From assembly GCA_013115135.1 (NCBI GenBank), contig JABANP010000682.1:1-22899 (forward strand): a stretch of DNA of 22,899 nucleotides, written 5' to 3'. The notes below the pieces were generated by a model. It did not search any database. It saw only the letters and a program-made list of their open reading frames with translations, and was not told the DNA's origin. This stretch comes from Perkinsus olseni. Lineage: Eukaryota > Perkinsozoa > Perkinsida > Perkinsidae. Both the position numbers and the translations under genes were made by a program. Every line of letters starts with the position of its first letter. Positions within the stretch are counted from its first letter, which is position 1. Of this stretch, positions 1-6,843 are shown in pieces.

Positions 1-341
1 GTCCTTCCGAAGGATCAACGACTCTATTAGGACTTTTTTTCCTCTACGAGTCGATACCATCGTGACTATTCAACTCAATGGCTTACTCGTTAAACAATAC
101 CGTGACTAACCTCTAACTACGATAGCGTTCAGACAAAGCGTACCCACTAGCCGATCAGATACGTCAAATCACGGTGAATTACCCTGGCCTGGGCTCAAGT
201 CTAACGTGAGCAAACGAACTTGTTAGCTTACATAACACCTGACCCTAAAGATCCTCACAACCCCTGAGGAGACCGCACGCGTGAGAAAATCGGTGACCTA
301 GCATCACCGAAGCTGGAGCAATAGGCGGCACAGACGATTAG
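1..341. other. Intergenic, nothing recognised
   Basis: No open frame of note and no recognisable domain. A short near-perfect palindrome (TCCTTCCGAAGGA) lies at the extreme left. A GGCTCAAG match near 190 is too short to count as a further spliced-leader relic. Confidence 0.5.
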
Positions 342-605
342 GTGTACGTGTACGAGGATTACGTGTACGACTCGTACACCGAAAACTCGTACACTATCGC
401 TTCGTACACGGCTCGTACACTGAATACTCGTTCACTCATCGGATTCATACATCGTCATTTCATACACTTAAGACTCGTACACGTAATCCTCTTACTCATG
501 ATACTCGTACATATAATACTCGTTCATGTAGTAAGTCGTACACATAAAGTTCGTACACGTGAATCTCATACACTGACAACTCGTACACGAGCACGACTCG
601 TACAC
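342..605. repeat. 15-bp-period array 1, CGTACAC core
   Basis: About 16 degenerate units read CGTACAC plus about 8 variable bases. Most units are exactly 15 bp; a few are 11, 16 or 17 bp. The first three cores (342-369) are in the opposite orientation (GTGTACG), and the flip forms the inverted repeat at 363-379. Core variants include CATACAC, CGTTCAC and CGTACAT. A 91-codon plus-strand frame runs across the array, but this follows from a stop-poor repeat whose period is a multiple of three. The opposite frame contains stops. I treat it as a minisatellite, not a gene. Confidence 0.85.
363..379. repeat. Inverted repeat at the orientation switch of array 1
   Basis: GTGTACGA and TCGTACAC are perfect reverse complements around one central C. 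This is where the array cores change orientation. Confidence 0.8.
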
Positions 606-734
606 TATGCTTGCTGAGTCGCATTTTTGGGCCGCGCGCTGGGTGCAATGACGGAGCGGAGGAAGTTATATTGTCTATGGGGAAACAGTATTATATTGTC
701 TGTTCGCGCCACTCTGTGAGAAACAGTTTGTTAG

Positions 735-822
735 TGTGAGTGGTCTGGTGGTTAAGGGAGCGGACTCACGATCGGAAGACCGCAGGTTCGAACCTATGTG
801 CAGGGACTCCCTTACCAGGGAG
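735..822 (+). repeat. tRNA-like sequence, probable SINE head
   Basis: A Pol III A-box-like stretch (TGGTCTGGTGG followed by TTAAGG) at about 741-757 and a perfect B box (GGTTCGAACC, 785-794) have tRNA-like spacing. The whole resembles a Ser/Leu-type tRNA. No acceptor stem pairs across the ends, so it is unlikely to be a working tRNA. It is followed by a small perfect hairpin (CTCCCT, loop TACC, AGGGAG; 807-822). A tRNA-derived SINE head or tRNA pseudogene fits best. It sits between arrays 1 and 2. Confidence 0.5.
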
Positions 823-847
823 GAAGTAGAGTGTAGAAGTAGAGTAC

Positions 848-874
848 CAAGTCGCGGAGCAGCTCCGCGACTTG
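848..874. repeat. 27-nt perfect inverted repeat
   Basis: Arms CAAGTCGCGGAGC and GCTCCGCGACTTG flank a single A. It lies between the SINE-like sequence and array 2, just past the stop (876-878) of the minus-strand pentad-repeat frame. It could be a hairpin near the transcript end or a mobile-element terminus. Confidence 0.8.
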
Positions 875-875
875 C

Positions 876-1202
876 CTAAAAAATTTTCGCGGAGTGTACT
901 AAATGACGGTGTACGACTTGAAACTGGGGTTGTGTACGAAATGAAAGTGTATGAAATGCTGGTATACGAGTTGAAAGTGTACGACTATTATGTGTACGGG
1001 TGTTATATGTACGGGTATTACGTATACGAGCATCATGTATACGAGTTTTATATGTACGAATCTCTCGTGTATGAGTATTTTGTGTATGACTATTCGGTGT
1101 ACGAGTAATTCGTGTACGATTAGGAAGTGTATGAGTATTGGAGACATGAGTCGAAAATGTACGACTATTTGGTGTACGAAACGTGAACATCCCGTCAGAC
1201 AT
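876..1202 (-). CDS. Candidate pentapeptide-repeat ORF behind a spliced-leader relic
   Basis: On the minus strand, 23 nt after the spliced-leader relic at 1226-1246, an ATG (1202-1200) opens a 108-codon frame ending in TAG (878-876). After eight residues (MSDGMFTF) it consists of about 17 pentads of the form (R/H)(T/I)xxx, for example RTPNS, RTYNT, RTHNS, and ends with a non-repeat tail in SAKIF. The frame crosses all 17 repeat units without a stop, unlike the plus frame. Against coding: core variants (CGT/CAT, ACA/ATA) are amino-acid changing here, and any 15-bp array gives long frames by default. No family recognised. It may be a retroposed trans-spliced mRNA or a chance frame. Confidence 0.35.
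   Translation of the reverse strand: MSDGMFTFRTPNSRTFSTHVSNTHTLPNRTRITRTPNSHTQNTHTREIRTYKTRIHDARIRNTRTYNTRTHNSRTLSTRIPAFHTLSFRTQPQFQVVHRHLVHSAKIF
909..1186. repeat. 15-bp-period array 2, GTGTACG core, exact register
   Basis: One outlying core at 909 is followed by 17 units whose cores start at 932, 947, 962 and so on to 1172, with no indel. The core is GTGTACG with variants GTGTATG, GTATACG, ATGTACG and one outlier (1142). The other 8 bases differ greatly between units. Orientation is opposite to array 1. In the plus frame the first 12 full units read as VY(E/D/G)xx pentads before an in-frame TAA; in the minus frame the whole array is open (see the frame at 876-1202). Confidence 0.9.
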
Positions 1203-1225
1203 TGACTGAACCCAACAATTCAGAA

Positions 1226-1246
1226 CTTGAGCCAAGATGGCTACGG
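1226..1246 (-). other. Spliced-leader relic (minus strand)
   Basis: The reverse complement reads C followed by CGTAGCCATCTTGGCTCAAG, the 21-nt body of the dinoflagellate/Perkinsus trans-spliced leader. The next bases are TTCTG, not a GT donor, so it is not an SL RNA gene. It looks like a relic left when a trans-spliced mRNA was copied back into the genome, or a chance-retained leader upstream of the frame at 876-1202. Confidence 0.8.
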
Positions 1247-2385
1247 ACTGACTTATACCAATCTCATCAATACTGATCGCACAACAACCAACCAGTGTTA
1301 CCATAGCTAAGAGGGTGCACGCATGCACACTGAGATCGGGAGATAGACACAATGAGACATTCCTCTAACATACATCACATGGACCGCATACAGGTACTGT
1401 TCCAGGACACTCCAGGAATCCCGATCACAGGTCGGATCGATCCCGGTAGAATGAGCGCGTGGGCGAGTAGGAACGGCACTATTACCCGAAGGAATAGAAA
1501 ATGTGGATGGTGTAACCACAACCGAACCCTTGCCACGGCCGACTGCGTTGATACCGCGAGCCTTACAACCCCAAGTATTAGTTGATCGAACCGACGGACC
1601 CTGCCTCGTACTGACGCGCGACGTATCCTCAGCGCACTTGTGAATAAGTCTCGGAGAACGGCGAACACCCTCTGATATATGAGCGGCCTCACTACATGCT
1701 CCACTTCGCGCTAGAACCATGACTACTATCAACTCAAGGTCTGAACTACTGGATCTACAAGCTACCTTCTAACCAACGCAACGTGCGTGCACCGTAACTA
1801 GACGTCAGTTGCGAACCTCAACAGTGCAGTAAGTGAACCAGGAACTCTGTGGCGGTCCACGGTTTAGGCAAACCTAGCTACCGCAACAATCCAACGAGTT
1901 GCAACAGTTGCAACAATCCACAGCAGTTGCACAGCTTCAAACCTCACGCAACGCGCAAAGCAAGCTAGCTGCACGCAAACACAATGCACGCGCACTTGCA
2001 GACTTAAGAACCCTCAACGTTGAAAGAATGCCACTGCGGCATCGCACAATCCGGCGCAGCTACCCACGGTCACAGCGCGATCAGAGCTCGCAAGGAAACT
2101 ACATCGTGGAATAAGAAAACTACCCAGAGGATTGCAGCGAGACACTCGATGTGGATCAAAAAACCTTACCTTTTGCCATGGTAAGGCGAACCGGTGGCAA
2201 GAGAAAGCTTCGCGTCGTTTGACTGTAGTAACTTGAGAGGTGTTCAAAGCTGTTGAGTATTTATATATTGATTGTAGAGGAATAGCAAGAGTGCAAGGTA
2301 GTGTAGTCTTGCCGTCAGCTATTGTCATTAGAGGTTTACAGAGGCACTTATTATCAGAGGTTCTAGAGGAGAGGTCGGTTACTAA
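1247..2385. other. Interval between the two spliced-leader relics
   Basis: No recognised gene. A short glutamine-rich open frame at about 1879-2114 (plus; QLQQSTAVAQLQ-like start, no ATG near its beginning) has a repeated TTGCAACA motif. Minus frames at 1307-1732 and 2014-2394 show no family features. The relics at its two ends point outward. Confidence 0.4.
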
Positions 2386-2405
2386 CGTAGCCATCTTGGC
2401 TCAAG
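2386..2405 (+). other. Spliced-leader relic (plus strand)
   Basis: CGTAGCCATCTTGGCTCAAG matches the Perkinsus-type leader over 20 nt; the base before it is A rather than C. It is followed by TTATC, so there is no splice donor and it is not an SL RNA gene. Together with the minus-strand copy it makes a 22-nt inverted repeat (the two share CGTAGCC through TT), but the leader explains the match better than a transposon terminus. No long frame follows. Confidence 0.8.
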
Positions 2406-3056
2406 TTATCATGTTGCGTTATCTATAATCTCAACAAAAGCATACTAAACTTCATTTCCATACCAGCGAGGAATTTCGGACGGTGCTCGCGAAAGCTCTT
2501 ACAGAGGGCACTTCCCAGTGGGAAGTTCCCACGTCTGGAGACGTTTCGAGGTTGATAGGCGCGTGTTTAGGGGAGAAATTTTTCTGACTCTCACACCGCA
2601 TTCGGGGAAGATCGAGTCAAAGTGCCGTAGACACGATCTCCATCACCAAACGGTACACCGAGAAGCCGGAGGCTCATGAGAGATGCTTTTGATTGGCCCG
2701 ATCGATCCACTGCGTGGTTACCCCGATCGGGCCCTATCTGAGAGTCTGGTGTTGAGACTACTTCGCAGCGAGCTCCGAGGTCGGCCGTCGTTACCTCCGC
2801 AAAGAAGAGTTTCCAGCAAAGCCCACGAGGGACAGTCGAAGCCAATCGGTTTGCATCAGGATATGTCCAGATCGACAACCCTTTCTCGTGAAGCATGCGG
2901 AGATATAGCTGCGCTAAACTTCTCTATGCGGAGACTATGCAAGGTTAATCATTTTTTTCTGGCTCCAGTACGGTTCTTGACTCGATATACTGTATAGGTG
3001 CTGATCTCGCAGACTCTGCAGAGCGGTCAGTGTGATCTTCGCCAGAAATGACTACA
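2406..3056. other. Intergenic with two inverted repeats
   Basis: No gene recognised; open frames at 2683-2997 (plus) and 2591-2896 (minus) overlap each other and show no family features. Contains ACTTCCCA G TGGGAAGT at about 2508-2524 and an inverted repeat GGCCCGATCG / CGATCGGGCC at 2695-2704 and 2724-2733 with a 19-nt loop. Confidence 0.5.
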
Positions 3057-4797
3057 CGGTCTACTGACCCCTACTGAGGTCTCCACCCTTACCGGCCGAG
3101 TTGTTGACCTTTTTGCCCGCTACTCGCTTCCCATGTCACCTAAGAAGACCATCGTTCTGTTCGACACCGCGAAGGTGAACGCCCTCGGCCTTGAGTACAT
3201 CGACCATGGCAAGTTCGTCCGGTTCCCTCTACCTCGTTGGCAAGCACTATTCCACATTGACCTTGACCGCACTTGGACTTACCGCACTGTTCTGTCTCAC
3301 CTTGGCATGTTGACTGCCGAGTCTGACGTCTTGCCCGAGCACTGTCTGGAGCAGCGCAATTTGCTGCAAGGTTTGCTCGCTTCCGAGCGGCACCGCTTGC
3401 AGAGGGCTTTGACGGATACTATCAGCCCAATCCTCGGTGTCTTGCTCCGTGAGTGGCTCCTTATCTATCGTGACTACGCCGAACCTCCTCATCTGTGTCG
3501 CTTCATCAACGCTGCCTTGCCTACCACGGTCTACACTGATGCCAGCCAGTACGCTTTAGCCTACAAGATCTACCAAGACGGTCATCTCATCTTGCAGGGC
3601 CAACGCGTCCTGCGACGTCGTACTGAGCGAGCACTACATGCCAACGTTCTGGAACTCTACGCTGTCTACTTTGCTCTTTCCCGGCTGATCCTCTACGAGA
3701 GCCTTGCCAAGGTCCACTTCGCGCATCTGACCCTCTTCACTGACAACAAGACCGCACTCTCCTGCTTACGTACCCTTCGAACCAAATCCACTAATCCGGT
3801 TGGGCAACAGGCCTTTCTACAACGTAAGCTAGGACAGTGCATCGAGTTGGTTGGCCTGGTACGGTTTAATACTATTCGTTTCGACTACGTTGACACTACG
3901 GCCAATCCTGCTGATTCCGCTACGCGTTCTCTCTTGACCGCGAGATTACTTGACCGCTTCGATAACCCGCTCTCCACATCTACCACATCTGGCCAGGAGT
4001 TGGCTGCCGACTTGGGTCAACGTCCTGTTGCTACATCTCTGGTACAACGAGCTGCTATCTTACAAGTCCTGCCAACGCCTTGGCTGGCCACAGACCTTGT
4101 GTCTGCTATCCAGGATTATCGGCGCTTGCATCGTCTCTTCCACGCTTTCAGGCCTATCGGCACTCAGTCTGACCTGCCCGCTGACCTGTGCTTCTTCCGA
4201 GCTCGACAGCGCGACTCGTCCCGATTATCTGAGTATGTTGACTACCTGTCTAGTCCTTCCCGTGGCCACAACCCATCCTTGCGTAAGGCTACCCAACACC
4301 TGGTGGTCAGTCCTTCCGGTTTACTCCTCCGGCATGTGCTCTACGACGTCTACGGCCAGATCGTTCTTCAGGTGGCCTTACACGACGATGATCACAAGGA
4401 GCTCATTCACGACATCATTCATCATTTTCACTGTGTCGGCGGTCATCTTGGTATAAAGGCTACTCGACATCTTGTCGAGCGTTACTTCTGGTCACCAAAG
4501 CTCCGTCACGCAGTCCGCCGTTACGTTAAGCAGTGCCAACCGTGTCTTCTCACCCAACAGTCCCGTGCCTGGCATTCGCCTAGTACCTACCCGGCCCCGT
4601 CACGGCCCTTCCAGACCTTGGGTCTGGACCTTACTGGTCCGTACCACACGGCTGTGTGGCATACTGCGTCTTTCAAGGTTGTGCTCACGGCGACTGATCT
4701 CCTAACGAAATATACCGTACTGATTCCACTAGCCAACGGCACCTTGTCGGAGGTTCTGCATGGTCTACGAAGCGTCACCTGGTCCTAAAACATGGGT
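3057..4797 (+). pseudogene. Truncated Ty3/Gypsy-like pol: RT end, RNase H, integrase start
   Basis: The frame is open from 3057; the first ATG (3133) gives 551 codons ending at 4788. Upstream residues through about 60 look like the end of a reverse transcriptase (RYSLPM..K, NALGLEYIDHGKF). The RNase H acidic residues are all present: D136 (YTDAS), E174 (LELYAVY), D204 (FTDN), D261 (NPAD). Integrase follows: zinc-finger H433, H438, C468, C471 (HCVGGH, CQPC) and first core Asp D499 (LGLDLTGPY). After residue ~545 the expected sequence continues in another frame (KRHLVLKHG) and stops at about 4797. The RT palm, the rest of the integrase, gag and protease are absent. Immobile relic of a retroelement. 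Gypsy is favoured over DIRS or BEL by the integrase layout. Confidence 0.85.
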
Positions 4798-5052
4798 GAC
4801 GGATTCACAACCTACTGGTCAAGCTGAAGGTGACATTTTGGAGATTCCGTTCACTGTAAAATTAACAAGATTTACTTTGACCCCAAGTCGCAGTACTACA
4901 CGTAGCTCTAGTGCTCTGTTAAAATCATTTAATTATAAAAACAATAACTTTGATAACCATGTTCATGTCAATAGTTGATTGCCTTTATCTACCTTTATGA
5001 TCATGATAATTCTTCATTGATATATAATTTGTTGTACTCGCCCGACTCATTT
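4798..5052. other. AT-rich interval before the LTR-like start
   Basis: Composition becomes AT-rich from about 4850. A plus frame runs 4760-4978 (ends HVHVNS) and may be the C-terminal tail of the same retroelement polyprotein after an internal deletion. Otherwise nothing recognised. Confidence 0.35.
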
Positions 5053-5279
5053 CGAGGGGTGGGAATGTTGTAAGGACACATCTAGCTCATGATCCGTACG
5101 TCACGTCACATGACGCGAGACAGCGTCACAGACGCGCGCTAGTAATATGCGACGCGACTGATGAGACTGATGAGACAGATGAGACTGATGAGACACATGA
5201 GACGGATGTAACTCATGATACCTCCAGGATTTTATTCCGTGCGACGGTTTTTACCTATCTGGTGTCCCCTACATTATCA
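5053..5279 (+). mobile_element. Probable polypurine tract and 3' LTR (or solo LTR)
   Basis: A purine-rich tract (GAGGGGTGGGAA, about 5054-5065) directly precedes TGTTGTAAGGACACA, the arrangement expected of a polypurine tract and a 5'-TG LTR start at 5066. A CA end at 5278-5279 is a plausible terminus, giving an LTR of about 214 bp. No second copy lies in the window, so both boundaries are inferred. CpG-rich TGACG/CGTCA motifs at about 5098-5135 may be promoter elements. Confidence 0.45.
5156..5208. repeat. 10-bp tandem repeat, GATGAGACTG
   Basis: About five imperfect units of GATGAGAC plus two bases lie inside the putative LTR, a typical place for short promoter-region repeats. Confidence 0.75.
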
Positions 5280-5288
5280 TGTTGGGTT

Positions 5289-5912
5289 CTACGATCCTTT
5301 TACATCTTCAGCAGTCTCAAAGGCCCTGTCAGCCTCACTAGGATTTTGGGCGAGAGCATCGCTGTAGCCAGGGATCATCTTCCCGGTGACAACGGCGATG
5401 AAAGCACCTAATGGGTGCACACGAGTGGATGGTATATCTGATCTGCCGCCAAGTGAGGTACTCGCAGCAACTGCCTCGAACTTGTTCAAAATGAAGTCTG
5501 TTACCGGAGAACTACATCCATCGTCAACGGCTACCACGGCTCCGTTGGACTTTGGCTGAGTTTTTCGAGTCCCAATTCCGGTCCTACCTTTGGCCTTCGC
5601 CTTCGCCTTACCTTTGGACTTACTCTTGGCTTTTGCCTTTGCCTTGGCCTTACCCTTAGCTTTCACTTTTGCTTTCGCTTTGGGCTTGGGTTTGGGCTTG
5701 GGCTTGGCCTTGGTCTTGGTCTTGGCCTTGGCCTTGGCCTTGGCCTTGGCCTTGGCTTTCGGCTTAGACGCAGCTCGGGCACCCCACGCTACTGTGGTAA
5801 CATCAGAAACGTCGTCGAATTCGTTGTCAGAGAGTATTTCGGTCCCGTTATCACTTATGTGACGAGCACCTTGAGGGGCGGGGCTGCTCCCAGGGGCCGC
5901 GCTGACATGACC
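5289..5912 (-). CDS. Lysine/alanine-rich basic protein, partial exon
   Basis: The minus-strand frame is open for 207 codons, from just after a TGA (5915-5913) to a stop at 5289, but has no ATG; GTG at 5666 is the only start-like codon late in it. From the N-terminus it shows an acidic, Ser/Asp-rich stretch (SDNGTEILSDNEFDDVSD), then about 60 residues of K-A, K-P and K-T dipeptides coded by a GCCAAG-type hexamer repeat, then a non-repeat tail of about 90 residues (FILNKFEAVAAS, GAFIAVVTGKM, ETAEDVKGS). Composition is like linker-histone tails or other DNA-binding tails. No family recognised. A lost start or an upstream exon is needed. The plus-strand frame over the same repeat is taken as a shadow. 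Confidence 0.4.
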   Translation of the reverse strand, partial: GHVSAAPGSSPAPQGARHISDNGTEILSDNEFDDVSDVTTVAWGARAASKPKAKAKAKAKAKAKTKTKAKPKPKPKPKAKAKVKAKGKAKAKAKAKSKSKGKAKAKAKGRTGIGTRKTQPKSNGAVVAVDDGCSSPVTDFILNKFEAVAASTSLGGRSDIPSTRVHPLGAFIAVVTGKMIPGYSDALAQNPSEADRAFETAEDVKGS

Positions 5913-6370
5913 TCAAGTTTCACTGAGATTGAAATTCGGCTTACGATTCGGCCAATGAAATGAGTATTCGATGTACTCGTTACTCAACGAAGGGGACTAT
6001 CACGTATGGCTCCACGGAGGCAAGCCCCCACCGAAGCACTCATCGGGTCTGAATCACCCTCGCGTTGCGTATGTACTGATCATGCCGTGAAATTGTCGTA
6101 GTCCGTGGTGGCACCTGCCCTTCACTAACGAACTCAATCAGTAGGAGAGTCATAGAAAAACGCATCGGCAAGGAGAATCCAACCATACAAATAAACACAA
6201 ACCGAGATACAATGCACATGCCGCGAGATCCTCTGCTTGTGAAGCCCTCTGCAATAGCACATTCTTCGCCCTGGGTCCACTCTACAAGGCCAGTGGGCCA
6301 CAAACACAAACTTTAGGTGGGACGCACCCGCGACCCGCGAACTGTGTTGTCCGGCCCTGAGTTCGGAAAA
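5913..6370. other. Intergenic, nothing recognised
   Basis: Only short overlapping frames on both strands without family features. Confidence 0.45.
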
Positions 6371-6373
6371 TCT

Positions 6374-6440
6374 GGTGTAGCGGTAGAATCACAGGCCGGC
6401 ATCCGAAAGGTCCCCGGTTCAGACCCGCGCTTGCTATTTC
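6374..6440 (+). repeat. tRNA-like sequence, probable SINE head
   Basis: A good A box (TGGTGTAGCGG, about 6374-6384) and a near-consensus B box (GGTTCAGACC, about 6417-6426) have tRNA-like spacing. The T arm pairs at 4 of 5 positions, but no convincing acceptor or anticodon stem forms. A SINE head or tRNA pseudogene is likely. It lies about 85 bp upstream of array 3, repeating the SINE/array association at 735-932. Confidence 0.4.
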
Positions 6441-6524
6441 TCTGCATTTATTTTCGTGCAATTGCATGTAGTTCTCAGTTCACGCATTTAGTGCTGGTTT
6501 CACGGGCATCCCATGTAAAAAACT

Positions 6525-6594
6525 CGTACGCAAAAAACTCGTACACGTAATGTTCGTACACATAATGCCCGTACACCGCCATTTCGTACACACG
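6525..6594. repeat. 15-bp-period array 3, CGTACAC core
   Basis: Five cores at 6525, 6540, 6555, 6570 and 6585 in exact 15-bp register. The first reads CGTACGC and the others CGTACAC. Spacers differ between units. Same family and orientation as most of array 1. Confidence 0.9.
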
Positions 6595-6599
6595 TCATG

Positions 6600-6843
6600 T
6601 GGCGCACGACGCAGTTTGTGCGCACGTACACTACAAGAGCCGCACGCAAGCACAATAGCCGCCGCTCAAGGCCTTAAGGTTCTTTAATGTATAGGACGAC
6701 GTATCACGACGATGTTGCCGCCCTATGCGCCACAGCCCCTCAAGCAAGGCCCCTGCCACCACCTTTGAGAGATCATCCACCACTGTTGGTCTTTCCGCTC
6801 TGACAGCGTCAGGTAGGACACTATTCATAGTACCATCGCCGAA
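6600..6843. other. Upstream part of the second retroelement relic, not resolved
   Basis: A plus-strand reading with stops (containing DDVAALCATAP and PPPLRDHPPLL) may be the linker between RNase H and integrase, but it is too degenerate to assert. Confidence 0.25.

Noticed and set aside
180..200. GGCTCAAG as a third spliced-leader relic (also near 19350)
   Set aside because: Only 8-9 matching bases; the upstream part of the leader is not recognisable.
342..617. 91-codon frame over array 1
   Set aside because: Open only because the 15-bp repeat is stop-poor; array 1 has indels out of register and no leader or partner feature.
735..800. Functional tRNA gene
   Set aside because: Boxes A and B are present but there is no acceptor stem and no clean anticodon arm.
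1224..2407. 22-nt inverted repeat read as termini of a 1.2-kb DNA transposon
   Set aside because: The repeat is the spliced-leader sequence itself, and no target duplication flanks it.
5156..5208. Repeated CTGATGAG looks like the hammerhead ribozyme core; a similar motif occurs near 16066
   Set aside because: No GAAA box or closing stems follow at the required spacing in either place; a simple 10-bp tandem repeat explains the first.
5590..5862. Hydrophobic A/F/L-rich plus-strand frame
   Set aside because: It is the complement of the lysine-dipeptide repeat; the minus frame is longer and compositionally sensible.
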